Positions 1 through 13,200 of a stretch of 64,000 nt of DNA are shown piece after piece; positions within the stretch are counted from its first letter, which is position 1, and each line of letters opens with the position of its first letter. The notes below the pieces were generated by a model. It was not told where the DNA came from. It did no database searches and saw only the letters and a program-made list of their open reading frames with translations. A program made the translations under genes and the position numbers. The DNA comes from Paraspadella gotoi (Eukaryota; Chaetognatha): positions 301,409 to 365,408 of the forward strand of contig CM119267.1 in assembly GCA_051294375.1 (NCBI GenBank), in the 5' to 3' direction.

Positions 1-774
1 TCGAGTTCCGAGATTCGCTCTTACTTTTCGGCGCGATCGAAATCACGCAGACCTATTTCAGTCGACTTCGAGACTTCCCTTACTACTACCGACAAAGTGA
101 ATTATAGAGCCGGAATTTGCTGTAAGCAGATCCGGCTAAAAAAATGCTTCAATAAGTTTCAATATATTGATTGCTGCAGCTTATATAGTTTATCTTTAAA
201 AAATCATAAACCGATAAGAATTTAAAAAAAATATTGCTATCAAGAATTAGTCAATTATCTGTTTATAAAGAGTTACCTAAATTTATAAAGCAAGCTTTTT
301 AAAAAATATTAAAAAATAACCCTTTTTAAAAAGGAATATTGTAAAACATCCGCGCATGTATGAAGCTCGTTTTGAGCCCTACTACTAAGCTGGATCACGA
401 ACTTCAAATTTTCTGGCAAGGTCTACTGAGTAATAGTAATCGTGAAAAGAAATAATAAAAATGCAAACATTTGAAAGCGGAGGGTAAAAAAAAACGGGGA
501 AAAAATAATAAACAAACAAAACAAATAAAATAAGACAAGAAAAACATAAAATAAAATAAAACTTAAACATAAAATAAAACAAAAACAATGAGAGAAAAAA
601 AATTACTGAAAATAAGTCAAAAACTAAAAAAGAAAAAAAGTTAAATCAAACAAAAATTAAACAATAACAATATATAATAATATAAATAATAAAAACAAAC
701 CGACTAATAAACTAAAATGATTAAAATAATAAAGATAAAATAGAAATTTAAAAAACAATCCCAAGCCCGTTTCC
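1..774. other. AT-rich flank with a fragment of an inverted-repeat element
   Basis: No coding region is recognised. Positions about 90-139 match the right end of the element at 14328-15366 (AGTGAATTATAGAGCCG followed by a TGCTGTAAGCAGATCCGGCT-type end), so this is probably a truncated copy. The remainder is A-rich, with runs such as AAAATAAAATAAAAC, and holds nothing else I can support. Confidence 0.55.
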
Positions 775-3700
775 TCATAATTTCGGATAAATCTTCGTCT
801 CTCCCTTTCTCTCTCCCGCAACGCCATCTCTTTCTTCCCGCGACGTCAATTCTAACGCGTGACTCACGGCGCCGTGAGTCGGCGTCGGCGCCAACTCTAA
901 CAACGCCTCCACCTCGGCGTCGGTGAATTGAGCGTGGCGTTGTCGGCCAGCGCTGTCGGTCGACGAGGTCGACGTCGGTAGAGACGTCGGTCTCGCCGGC
1001 GGTTGGCGAGACGACGCCGCCGCCAACGGCGACCTCGACCTCTCCGGACTCGGTGCTGTCAAACCGGCGCCTCGACCGCGCCCCAAAGTCGGCGTCGCTT
1101 CTGGAGCGTCGCAGAGAACGTAGCGTCCATCGGAGTCGACGTCGACCCTCAAGTCTCTCGTCTCTACGCCTCCTCCTCCTCCTCCTCCTCCTCCTACCGC
1201 CTCCTTTGCCAACTCCTTCCCCGTCTTCTTCACCATCTTCTTCGCAAAAGTCTTCTTGCTCAATCCGATGCCCATCGCAGCGTCGGCCGTGTCCACCAAA
1301 TTCCCGAAGGCGTCAGAGGCAACGCCAGCGACGACAGCCGCTTCAGAGCCGTACTTGTAGTCGACGATTTGGACCGTGGAGGATTTGACGCTGGACTGAA
1401 GGGGAGGGAGGAGAGAGGGAGGGAGGGGGAGAGAGAAAGGGGGTGAGGGAGTTTGAGGGAGAGGGGGAGGGAGTGAGGGAGGAGAGGGAGGTACAAGAGG
1501 GGGAGGAGGGAAGGAGGAAAAAAGGGGAGGAGGTAGGGAGGAGAGGGGGAGGGAAGGAGAGGAAGAGAGAGAGGAAGAAGAAGAGAGAAGTTTATTAAAG
1601 ACTAATTTTTTTACTTTAAAATATAAAACGTCGCTGTGTAATGACGTAATATCACTACAAGGTGAAAATGACTCTCCCTCCATATGATATCGCACTGGGC
1701 TTACGCTTGATATCTGAAACCAATGGTCACGGGTTCAAGCCCTGGTCTTGGTTAAACCACCGGTAGCAAGCTTACCTATCTCGCGTGGCAACCAATAACC
1801 TACCTACTGACTAAAAATCCATTCCTTTCTCTTTCTTCTTCACCTTTAAAATCTCTTTAGCCTCGTCCAATCCGGTGAAGACGACTCCGAGTCCCTCCAG
1901 ACTCAACTTGACGATCCACTTGATCTGCGCCATGGTTCCGCCGCCGCCACCGCCGCCGCCGCCGACCCCGCCGTCTCCTTTCCCGAAGACCAGATGGGCC
2001 AATGACCTGCCAACGGCTCTGGCGGCGCCTCCCACCCAACCTTCCACCTTCTCCGCGGCCACTTTGGTCACCCGCGTCCCTTTTTTGGCCAATTCGACCC
2101 CCTTGACCACCTTGGGGTCCACCTTCTTGCCCGGTTCCGGCTCCATGCGGCGCTGCGCCGCTTCCGCTCCTTTCTGCAGCCCGTACTCCGCAGCTTTGGC
2201 TCCCATCACGATTCCTTTGCCGATCAAGTCCGCGCCTTTGAGGACAGCCGTTTCCGCTGCGCTGCGGCTGCTGGGATCTTTTAATGCGGCAGCCGCGGAG
2301 GCGGAGCCAACGTTGCTGCTGTCTCCTTCGCGCCGCAGGACGCCGCAGGACTCGACGATGTCCTGCGGAGAAGATTGATTTGATTGATTAATTTGAATGA
2401 TTTGATTGATTAATTTGTTGATTGATTGATTGATTGATTTATTGATCCATTGCTCAAGAGGAAGTTTGGAGTTTGGACGCTCTTATGTGAGTCGAGTTAA
2501 AGTCGGGAGCACGGGATCTTAATCCTGGGGTAAGTTAAACCTAGGGGAGAGGCCTGATTGGGCGCCACTGGGAAGATGGGTAAGTTCTGATTAGTCTCTC
2601 ATCAGGTACAAGAGGTAAGTAAGGAAAAGTAGTCTAATAAGTTTAAAGTATAGTAATGACGGTTATTTACAAAATAAGAGAGAGGGGGATGGAGATTTCT
2701 TGTGCCCCGACTAGTGGATGGAGCCCGACTCTTCTTGACTCTTGGGTAGTCGGTGGGATGAGGTGCAGGGAATGACTTAAAGGGTGAAGATCAGCTTCGG
2801 GAAAAAAAGGAAGATGGCTTTTGGCGATAAACGGCCCTTTATCTTCCCCCACCCCTTTCTCTCAAAACCTTAAACATCTTCTTATTCGCTTCCGAGACTC
2901 CGGAGTCGAACACGATGGCCACCGAATGCCGATCCCCGCCGGAAACCGCATCCGGAAAAGTGAAGATCCCGGATGTAGAAAGAAAAACGGGAGATTTTCT
3001 CGGGATGAGAGGATAAGACCATTCGCCGTTTCGGACGACGAGGTAAGCGGCGGGGTGGTCGTCCGGTCCGAGCTCGTGATAAGTGGGGGATCGGAATATC
3101 TATAGGTTGAAAGGGAGGAAGGGAGGAAGGAGAGAGGAGGAAGAAGGAGAAAGGGAGGGAGGAAGAAGGGAGGGAGAAAAGGAGGGAGGAAAAGGGAGGA
3201 AGGAGAAAGAGGGCAGAAGGGAGGGAGGAAGAAGGAGAAAGGGAGTTAGGGAGAAGGGAGGGAGGAAGGGGAAGGAAGGAGAGAGAGGGGAGAAAGTAGG
3301 GAGGAAGATGGAGAAAGGGAGTAAGGGAGAAGGGAGGGAGGAAGGGGAAGTAAGGAGAGAGAGGGGAGATACTGTTACTCTGGTAGTGAATAAACGAGAC
3401 TGTGAGAGAGAAAGTGTCGCAGAGTCTTGCTATGAAATTGGTACAACCAATATAAAAATTATCCATTCATTTAATGATAATATTGATAATGTTATTATCT
3501 TGTAAGAGACCTTATTAGACCTTATTAGACCAACATAGACTGTCTCAAGTTCGGAGACAATATTGCTTTTTTTTTTTTTAAAAAAAACAATTTTTATATA
3601 TGTTGTACCCATTTAATTATGTTCTTCTGTCCTTCTCTCTTCTAATCTTTCTGTTTTTCTGTCTTTCTGTCTTTCTCTCTTCTAGTATCTCGTTTCTTAT

Positions 3701-3790
3701 TCTCTTGGTTTTTAGGCTTGTCTATCGGTCGGTCAGTCTTGCTCCGTCTCTTTTTCACTCTATTTCTTGCGTCAATCTATTTTCCCATCC

Positions 3791-3889
<99 letters not shown>

Positions 3890-4075
3890 AACCTGCAGGA
3901 ACGTCGCCCCCGGCAATGTAGTCACAGCCCTTCCTTCTTTGTCGATGTAATACAAAATCACGCCGGATGGAATCGTCAGCAGAATTTCCGGCAGATCGAA
4001 ATCCGGCGAAGTCGGCGCCGAGGGATAAATCGGCGCCGGAACGCCGGGTGGAGGAGATTCCATGTGGACGTCCAT
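775..4075 (-). CDS. SPART: Spartin (SPG20/SPART) orthologue, C-terminal four exons
   Basis: Spartin is a MIT- and senescence-domain protein acting in lipid-droplet, endosome and mitochondrial biology. Exons on the minus strand are 3893-4075 (start side open), 2869-3099, 1844-2362 and 775-1395, joined in phase 0. The first contains LPEILLTIPSGVILYYIDKEG, like the ELILIPNGVQIFFV segment of vertebrate spartin. The second has WSYPLIPRKSPVF and FTFPDAV (vertebrate YPLVPDRSPV, YMFPD). The third and fourth carry the senescence domain: KGAKAAEYGL-like start, VDPKVVKGVELAKKGTR, then TVQIVDYKYGSEA (vertebrate TVQTVRYKYGYNA) and KKMVKKTGKE. A long poly-Gly run interrupts the domain in each of the last two exons. 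The tail after the senescence domain is low complexity and ends with TGA at 775-777. The N-terminal MIT exon was not found; it should lie upstream, between 4076 and the window's gene A, or be missing. The exon at 2869 uses a weak GTTTTG donor. Confidence in identity is high, in exact ends moderate. Confidence 0.85.
1396..1595. repeat. GA-rich tract = polypyrimidine tract of the last spartin intron
   Basis: On the plus strand this is a run of GGGAGGGAGAGA-type sequence. Read on the minus strand it is a CT-rich tract ending in CTCCCCTTCAG directly before the exon at 1395. It probably serves as an overlong polypyrimidine tract. Confidence 0.7.
1700..1805 (+). repeat. tRNA-like SINE fragment inside a spartin intron
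   Basis: The sequence GGGTTCAAGCCC matches a pol III B-box, and the flank (GGTCTTGGTTAAACC, then CGTGGCAACCAATAACC) is unlike the neighbouring simple repeats. No A-box or full cloverleaf could be drawn, so it is called a SINE-like fragment rather than a tRNA gene. Confidence 0.4.
3100..3375. repeat. GA-rich tract abutting a spartin exon
   Basis: About 270 bases of GGGAGGAAGGAGAGAGG-type sequence. On the coding (minus) strand it is CT-rich and ends in the acceptor CCTATAG at 3100, immediately before the exon starting at 3099. Confidence 0.7.
3793..3892. repeat. (CT)n/(GA)n microsatellite at the spartin donor
   Basis: Plus-strand (CT)n with short interruptions. On the coding strand it begins at the donor GTTGGAAAGAGAGAGA and continues as (GA)n, so the intron's first ~100 bases are a microsatellite. 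Confidence 0.8.
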
Positions 4076-5951
<1,876 letters not shown>

Positions 5952-8900
5952 ATGACCACCTTGAACGCCTCGTTCCCCTTTGCCGCTCCAAACTTCCTTC
6001 ATCACCTGGCGCCCTCTCATTCCTCGCCGAGAAAACGTTCGGCACCGGAAATGCGTCTAACGCCGCTAATTTTTCCGACAAGGCGCGATCGACCGGCGCG
6101 CGGCGCCTCTCTCTCCTCTCCGGACCTCGCTCTCGCCAATCCGGCGTCGTTTCTCTCCACTCAACTCCGTTCCATTCCCCGGCGCTCTTTTCGCAAAACC
6201 GGCGCTCTTTCGTCTTTACATCTCCGTCGCCCGACGTTGAAATTCCCGAAGTTGATCTGTTTTCGGCGGCGAGGCGGCGCTACAGGGAAAACATGGACGG
6301 CGTCGTCTTTGTGGATTATGAATCAAAGGTGTTATGTAGTTGGAAAAAGATAATTTTTAAAATTGATAAATTAAGTTACTTTGTATTTTGATTTTTTATA
6401 TTATTAGTTTTAATTATAATATTTCAATTAATTAGTCAAATCTAGTTTATTTAAATAAGAAATTAATAAGTAAATTATTTTTTATATTTTATTTTGGTAA
6501 AAAATAATTAGCAACTTTAATATATTTTATTTTATTATTAAAAATATTATTGAATATTATTTTTATAATTAAATTTAAATATCAAATATTTTTTATTGTA
6601 TTTTATCTTATTATAAATTATTTAAATTTATATCTTTTTTAGTTGCGCCGCGAGTACTCGGTCCGTCGGTCGGTTGGTATGTCGGTCCGTCGGTCTGTCC
6701 CTCTTACGTTAAAAATGCATATATTTTGGTCTATAGAGTTGGTGCTCATGTTGTTAAGACAGAAAACACCTCAAATCTAAGAGACTGCAAGCGCCGCCTT
6801 CAGGAAATTCTAAAACTATAAGAAATAAAAGACGGAATTTTGATGCAGTGCATGTCATAAATATATGGGCTAAGATAGTTATTGTAGTCATGTTATGTCA
6901 CGTCATGTCATGTCACGTCATGTCATTCCACGAGAATACACGTGATAAAGCAGTCACTGCGGCGCAACACATTTGAATTACCCATCTTGTTATTTTTTTT
7001 TTTATTTTTTAACCATCAACTCACACCCCTACTCCACGCCTGTATTTTCTAAGCGTTCCTGGACGGCGGGCGAAGTGTTGCAGTCCTCGGAGGCGGCGGC
7101 GGCATCCTTGGCGGAGCTGGGATTCCGCGCAGGGGATCGCCTCCTTATTTTCTCCGCCAACAGGCCCGAGTACGCCGTCGTCTGTTACGCCGCCTGGGCG
7201 TTGGGCGGCGTGGTAACGCCCGCCAACTCGTCGTACGTGGCGGCGGAATTGGAGGCGCAAGTAGGAGAGAGAGAGAGAGAGACAGAGAGAGAGAGACTTG
7301 ACTTCTTTCTCAGATCAGCTTGATTCTCCACATTCCACTCCATTTTATTCTATTTTATTCCATTCTATTCCATTCTATTCCATTTTAATCCCTACTATTC
7401 CATTCTATTCCATTTGATTCTATTCCATTCCACCCGCCCAAAATAAGGCTTCCTCCTCATTCGCTCGTTTCCTCGCTTGTGATCTCGACCGCCTCCCAAC
7501 GGCGAAATCCGTCTTCGCCGTAAGTTCGTCCTTGGATCGTCTTATCGTTCTCGACGCCGACGACGATTTCGTCCTTGACGACGCGACGACGACGACGACG
7601 ACGACGCTGCGCGCGCTGATTCGCAGCGGCGGTGGCTCTGCAGCGGCGTTGCTGACGGCGCCGCCCGTGAATCCCGGCGTGGATGCGGCGTTCCTTCCCT
7701 TCAGCAGCGGAACTACCGGCGCGCCTAAGGGCGTCGTCTTGACTCACGCCAACGTCGTTGCAAATCATAGACAGATGAGATCAGAGGAATACGCCGTGGC
7801 TAGGAAAGGTTGTGGTTGGCTGTGGGTGGATTTGGTTGGCTGTGGGTGTCTTTGGTTGACTGTGGGTGGCTTTGGTTGGCTGTGGGTGGCTGTGGTTGAC
7901 TGTGGGTGGCTGTGGGTGGCTTTGTTTGGTTGGTTGTGGTTGGCGATTATTATTGTGATGATGATGTACAAGAAAAAAACGACATGATTATTTTTCACAG
8001 ACGATTTTGGAAAATAATTAAAGAATAATTGATTGTAGTAATTAAATATTGACTGATAAAATAACCCGAATCGCTGACTGACCGACTCAATGACTTAATT
8101 CAATCCTGATTGACTCACTGACTTACTGATTAGCTTACTCGTCTGATTGACTTATTAAATGATTTATTGGATTGACTGATTAACGGATTCTTTTACGATT
8201 TGACTATCTGATTGACCGAGATTCTGATTGACAATATATTTATATGAAATTTAATTAAACGAATATGAATTATTCTCTATCTCACAAACCAGGCGAATAT
8301 CTCCTCGGCCTGCTTCCCTTCTATCACACTTACGGCCTCAGTATCCTCATGACAGGCGCCACATTAGCAGGCGCCTGCCTGGTGACCGTCCCCAGTTTCG
8401 AACCCGAATCTTTCCTGCGAATCACGCAAGATTACAAGATCCGGCTGTTGCACGTGGTTCCGCCATTGGCGATCTTCTTGGCCAAACATCCCCTCGTAGA
8501 TAAATTCGACCTCTCTTCGGTGCAGACCCTCTTTTGCGGCGCGGCGCCGCTAAGTAAAGAAACGGAGACTCTTTTGCGGCGCCGACTCGGTGATCTCGAG
8601 ATCCGGCAGGGCTACGGCCTTTCCGAGACGACGGTGCTGACGATCGTTCCGGCAAAGCTCGCCGAAACCCGGCCAGGCTCGGTCGGCGTTCCTATTCCAA
8701 ACACGAGACTGAAGATAGTGGATCCGGAATCCGGCGCGGCGCTGAGCGAAGGTGCCGAGGGAGAGATTCGTGCCAAGGGTCCGCAAGTGATGACGGGCTA
8801 CTTGGGCGCGAGGTGAGCGGTCCGCTTTCTCGACGAAGAAGGTTGGTTCCGCATCGGAGACGTGGGCCGATTCGAAGACGGTCATCTCTACATCACGGAT

Positions 8901-9209
8901 CGATTGAAAGAAATGATCAAGTATAAAGGACACGCCGTGGCACCTGCTTCGTTAGAGGCGTTGATCTTGACGCATCCAGATGTCGCCGACGTCGCCGTCA
9001 TCGGCGTCAATGCCAGCGAGGACGTTGGCGAGACGCCAAAAGCCTTCGTCGTCCTCAAATCGGGCGTCAAGTTGATGGAGGATGAAGTGGAGACGTTCGT
9101 GGAAGGAAAAGCGTCGCCCTTCTCTTGGTTGAGAGGAGGAGTGGAGTTGTGGAGGAGATTCCCAAGTCGGCCTCGGAAAGATTTTGAGAAAAGTGTTGAG
9201 GGAGAGTGA
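5952..9209 (+). CDS. Acyl-CoA ligase paralogue A (ANL family), with indels and one stop
   Basis: Member of the adenylate-forming family (4-coumarate:CoA ligase/luciferase type): carboxylate + ATP to acyl-AMP, then acyl-CoA. Exons: about 5952-6328, 7054-7260, about 7450-7808, and 8293 to about 9209. Exon 1 gives an Arg/Ser-rich leader then VEIPEVDLFSAARRRYREN; the leader's only ATG (5952) is in a different frame, implying an indel. Exon 3 holds the phosphate-binding motif SSGTTGAPKG. Exon 4 holds FYHTYG, FCGAAPLS, QGYGLSET, GWFRIGDVG and DRLKEMIKYKGHAV. An in-frame TGA at 8814-8816 breaks GYLGAR / AVRFLDEEGW. Near 9146-9175, one missing T and one missing G disrupt what should read GVEFVEEIPKSASGKILR, including the catalytic Lys. 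With those restored the frame enters the GA repeat and stops near 9297, so the true C-terminus is unclear. The acceptor of exon 3 is weak. Confidence 0.8.
6642..6968. mobile_element. MITE-like element, GTTGCGCC terminal repeats, copy 1
   Basis: Lies in the first intron of ligase A. Its ends are inverted repeats: GTTGCGCCGC at the left and GCGGCGCAAC at the right. The interior (TACGTTAAAAATGC, TTGTTAAGACAGAAAA, GACTGCAAGCGCCGCCTTC) recurs at 44948-45476 and 46453-46770. It has no coding capacity and is about 327 bp. Confidence 0.75.
7261..7449. repeat. (GA)n then CATTCTATTC repeats in ligase A intron 2
   Basis: The intron opens with GTAGGAGAGAGAGAGAGAGA straight from the donor, then changes to a degenerate ATTCTATTCC satellite-like tract at about 7325-7432. 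Confidence 0.7.
7809..7950. repeat. GGTTGGCTGTGGGTG minisatellite at a donor
   Basis: Starts at the donor GTTGTGG of ligase A exon 3 and repeats a G/T-rich unit (TGGTTGGCTGTGGGTGGCTT) about six times with variation. It is another example of a tandem repeat beginning at the intron's first bases. Confidence 0.65.
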
Positions 9210-9806
9210 GAGAGAGAGAGTGAGAGAGAGAGAGAGAGAGAGAGTGAGAGAGAAAGGGAGAGGTGAGAGAGGTTTAGAACGAACGAAGAAAGAATAGATT
9301 CGCTCCCAACATCTCTCTCCTCCTTTCGATCTCATAATCTTGAACTAAGAATCAAATTTAATGACTGTCAAATGTTGAGTTGGGGCATCGAAAGCTTTCA
9401 TAATTCATCCAATGGGTTTTTTTTGGTAATTTTATTTTAACATTCCACACCTACTTTTACTGATGACAAATAGCATATTTCGTACTGTGATACTCTCCAC
9501 TTTGGTTTCATATTGAAATCCCTGTCTACTCAATTATAACATTATATTGGTCGACTTAACTTTACGATAATTAGATCGAACAGGTTAACTTTGAACAAAA
9601 GAACAGTTTAGTTCAGCTTTGCTACTTGGCCTACTAATCAAGTTTATTCGATCCTCCCAGGCAAAAAGAAGTTTTCTGCGCGCTCTATCTCCTCTCTCTC
9701 TCTCTTCCTCTCTCCTCCTCTCTCTCTCCTTCGTCCTCTCTCTCTCGTCTCTCTCTCTCGCTCCGAGTGACACCGGTTTCCAGATTCTTACTCAAGTTCT
9801 CTTGCT

Positions 9807-9885
<79 letters not shown>

Positions 9886-10204
9886 CACACACACACCGGT
9901 TTCCAGATTCGTACTCAAGTTCTTCTGTTTAAATTGAATTCGTACTGGTTATATATTTATATTTTAACTTCTTTTGTAAGGTATTTTTAATTTCTCTCGG
10001 TAATTCGTCGCATGCAAAAGTCACTTTTCTCCATTTTTATTTTTGTTAAATCTGTAATCAATTTGTACTGACGATTGTATATTGTTGAAACTAAGAAAAA
10101 AGATTATTCTTTTCAAAAATTTAAATTACATTTTTTATTTTAGATTTTAACATTCCAAAAAAATAAAAACGACAACAACCAACCAACAATAGCATAAAGA
10201 ACAA
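9210..10204. other. Intergenic: GA/CT repeats and AT-rich DNA between ligases A and B
   Basis: Holds (GA)n at 9207-9265, CT-rich tracts at 9690-9770 and 9810-9885, and a short direct repeat ACACCGGTTTCCAGATTC at about 9770 and 9894. No gene is recognised. The promoter of ligase B would be at its right end but no confident motif is seen. Confidence 0.55.
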
Positions 10205-13200
10205 ATGATGTTTCGCCCTTCGACTTTCGCCTCTCCGTTCTCTCGCCTCCTTAGCCCCTTTCCACGGCCTTTCGCTCGCGGCCTTCGCCCCTTGGCGTGC
10301 CTGAAGGGCTACGGACCGCCCTCTTCGCCGTTCCGCCCACTTCAGCCCCGATCCAACTTACCCTACCTGCCACCCTCGCGCCATCTAGTGTTCGCTTCTC
10401 TCGCCAACGACACTAGCGCCCCCGAGGAGGATGTCTTCAGCGTCGTCAAACGGTTTTACCTCCAACATTCAGATCAAGAAGTCTTTCTCAATTTTGAGAC
10501 GAAACGAGCCTGGACGGCCAGGTTGGGTTAGGGGCTCGATTTGATTGGTTAATGTGGTTAATTCGATCGGATTTTGATTGGGTAATCTGTCGATAAGGTT
10601 TTATTTAATTTAGTTATAATAATTTTTAGACAAAATAGAGTTTTATTTATATATATTTATAGTTATTTATATTTATAAACATATACGCTTTTCTTGTTTG
10701 AAACGATAGACCAAGATTTTTTTTAGAATTTTAAAATACAATAAAAAATTGAACACTATTTTTTTAAATTTTGAGTATTTTGTTTAACAATATTTATATT
10801 TTTAACTATGTATACATATTTTTGTTTTTTATCAAAATGATTTAATACATTATTTATTTTAAAGCTTAATTTTAAATCATATATATTTATATTAAAAAAT
10901 TTTTTGTTGCGTTTTTAGATTAGTAACGAAATATTAAATTGTTCACAAACAAATCATATTAATATTTTAAAAAATACACAAATTGACAATTAAAATATTT
11001 ACAATAATAAATTATTTTAATAATTTTTTTATAAATGTTTTCATCAAATTATTAATTATTTGAAATTAAAAATTTAAGATGTTTTTTTTCATTTTCAATT
11101 TTAATCTTATATTTAATAATTGCATTAATTTCTCTTGATATTTCTTTATTTCTCCACATCATATCTTCATCAGGGCAGTGATCAATGCTGCAGAAAGCGT
11201 CGCCGTTGCCCTCTCTTCCATGGGTTTTTCACGCGGCGATCGCCTCTGCATTTTCGCGACAAACTGCCCTGAGTTCGCCGTTACAGTCTTTGCCACATGG
11301 GCACTGGGCGGGCGTCGTTTCTTCCAGCCAACACGACGTTGATCGCTTCAGAATTAAAAGGACAAGTGAACGATTCGGGTTCTACTTTTTGGCATGCACT
11401 AAGGTAAGGATTTATTTATATAGAGGGATGCAAGAAGCAGAATGATGATTGCAATGGATGCAATGAAGCAGCATAAAGATGATAGATTGAATGGATGCAA
11501 TGAAGCAGAATGATGGATTGCAATGGAGCGCAATGAAGCAGAATGATGCGATTGCAATGGATGCAATGAAGTGGGTTTCAGGAAATAAAATCCATTACAA
11601 TAAAGTGATCTTTTAGTAGTGAGGCAACAATAAAAATAAACTATGATCTGAATGCTATTTAATGTAATGATGCAATATTGTCATAGAGAAGGATATAACC
11701 AAATAGGATGAAATAATATAGGATGCAATGAATTAGGGAATAATGAAGCGATATGCAGTAAAGTAGAATAGAGTAGTTGTATTCAATGAAGTGGGATCAA
11801 ATAAAATGTAATTGTTCTACAGGATCTCATTAAGACTGCAGCTGAAGTTTTTCTGTGAAACAAATGAACTTCGACGACTCATAATTTGGATGCAGAAGTT
11901 GATGCTGGTAAATTCAAAATTGTCATATAAAAAGCTCATTTAAAAATAAAATGATTTATTCATAATTACAATACCTATAAATAACATTTTTTAATATGTA
12001 CAATATATACAAAGCAAAATTTTAGCTTTCTAATTATTTTTATGACATTTCAATTATTTCTATCCTATTTTAGCGCCACCTGACATCATCAAAGACTCCA
12101 TCTCCTCAGCTCCCTGATGGAGTTCGACTCGAGTCTCTACTCGGGTCCCCTGAGATCGACCCCTTCAACGACATCGCGGTGCTTCCCTACAGCAGTGGAA
12201 CGACAGGATTGCCCAAGGGAATCATGCTCACCCATCACAATGTCCTTTCCGTTCAATACCGAAATTTTACACCCGATGTTCATAGAGAATATTAAAGGTC
12301 ACCAATTAAAATTGTTGGTTTTTAAATCAAAAGAAACTACAGAATTACCCACTGTGAATTAACCCGATCGCTTTCTTCCCTAAAACTCATCAATTTTCTT
12401 TATTTTCTTTGATTAGACTCTTACACTTTGGGCCTTCTTCCTTTCTTTGATTAGATTCTTACACTTTGGGCCTTCTTCCTTTCTTTGATTAGACTCTTAC
12501 ACTTTGGGCTATCTTCCTTTCTTTGATTAGACTCTTACATTTTGAGCCTTCTTCCTTTCTATCATGGTTATGGCCTTTTCTACTTTTTTCTTTATTTTCT
12601 TTGATTAGACTCTTACACTATGGGCCTTCTTCCTTTCTATCATGGTTATGGCCTTTTCTACTTTTTTCTTTATTTTCTTTGATTAGACTCTTACACTATG
12701 GGCCTTCTTCCTTTCTATCATGGTTATGGCCTTTTCGTCATTCTTCTAAATGCGACCCTCCAAGGCAGCACCGTCGTGACTCTACCCAAGTTTGAGGCCA
12801 AAGATTTTCTCCAATCCATTCAGGTATTCTTAGTTTAATTCATCCAAACTTTTAAAAAGAAATATATAAAAATAATTATTGTAAAAAAAAATATTATTAA
12901 CGAACAATAAACCTTTTTTTTCATTAATCTATTTAAATGTGTAGGACTACAAGATGCCAACGCTTCCCCTGGTGCCACCGTTGGTTGTTTTTATGGCCAA
13001 AGATCCCATCATTGACGATTATGATCTTTCCTCAGTGAAAACCGTTTACTGCGCCGCTGCGCCGCTCAGCAAAGATACGGAACTGCAATTCCTTAAACGC
13101 CTTAAGGTGGATCGTCTCAGACAAGGGTGAGAGCAGTTTTAATTTCAAAGGATTAGTAATATTAACAAGGATTTTTAACTTAAATTAAATGGTTAATGAT

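Noticed and set aside
1003-1446. Plus-strand Arg/Ser-rich frames opposite the spartin exon
   Set aside because: Shadows of the minus-strand spartin coding sequence, which has family similarity.
12400-12735. CRISPR-like array of repeats
   Set aside because: Units are directly adjacent without unique spacers, lie in an animal intron and contain a splice acceptor.
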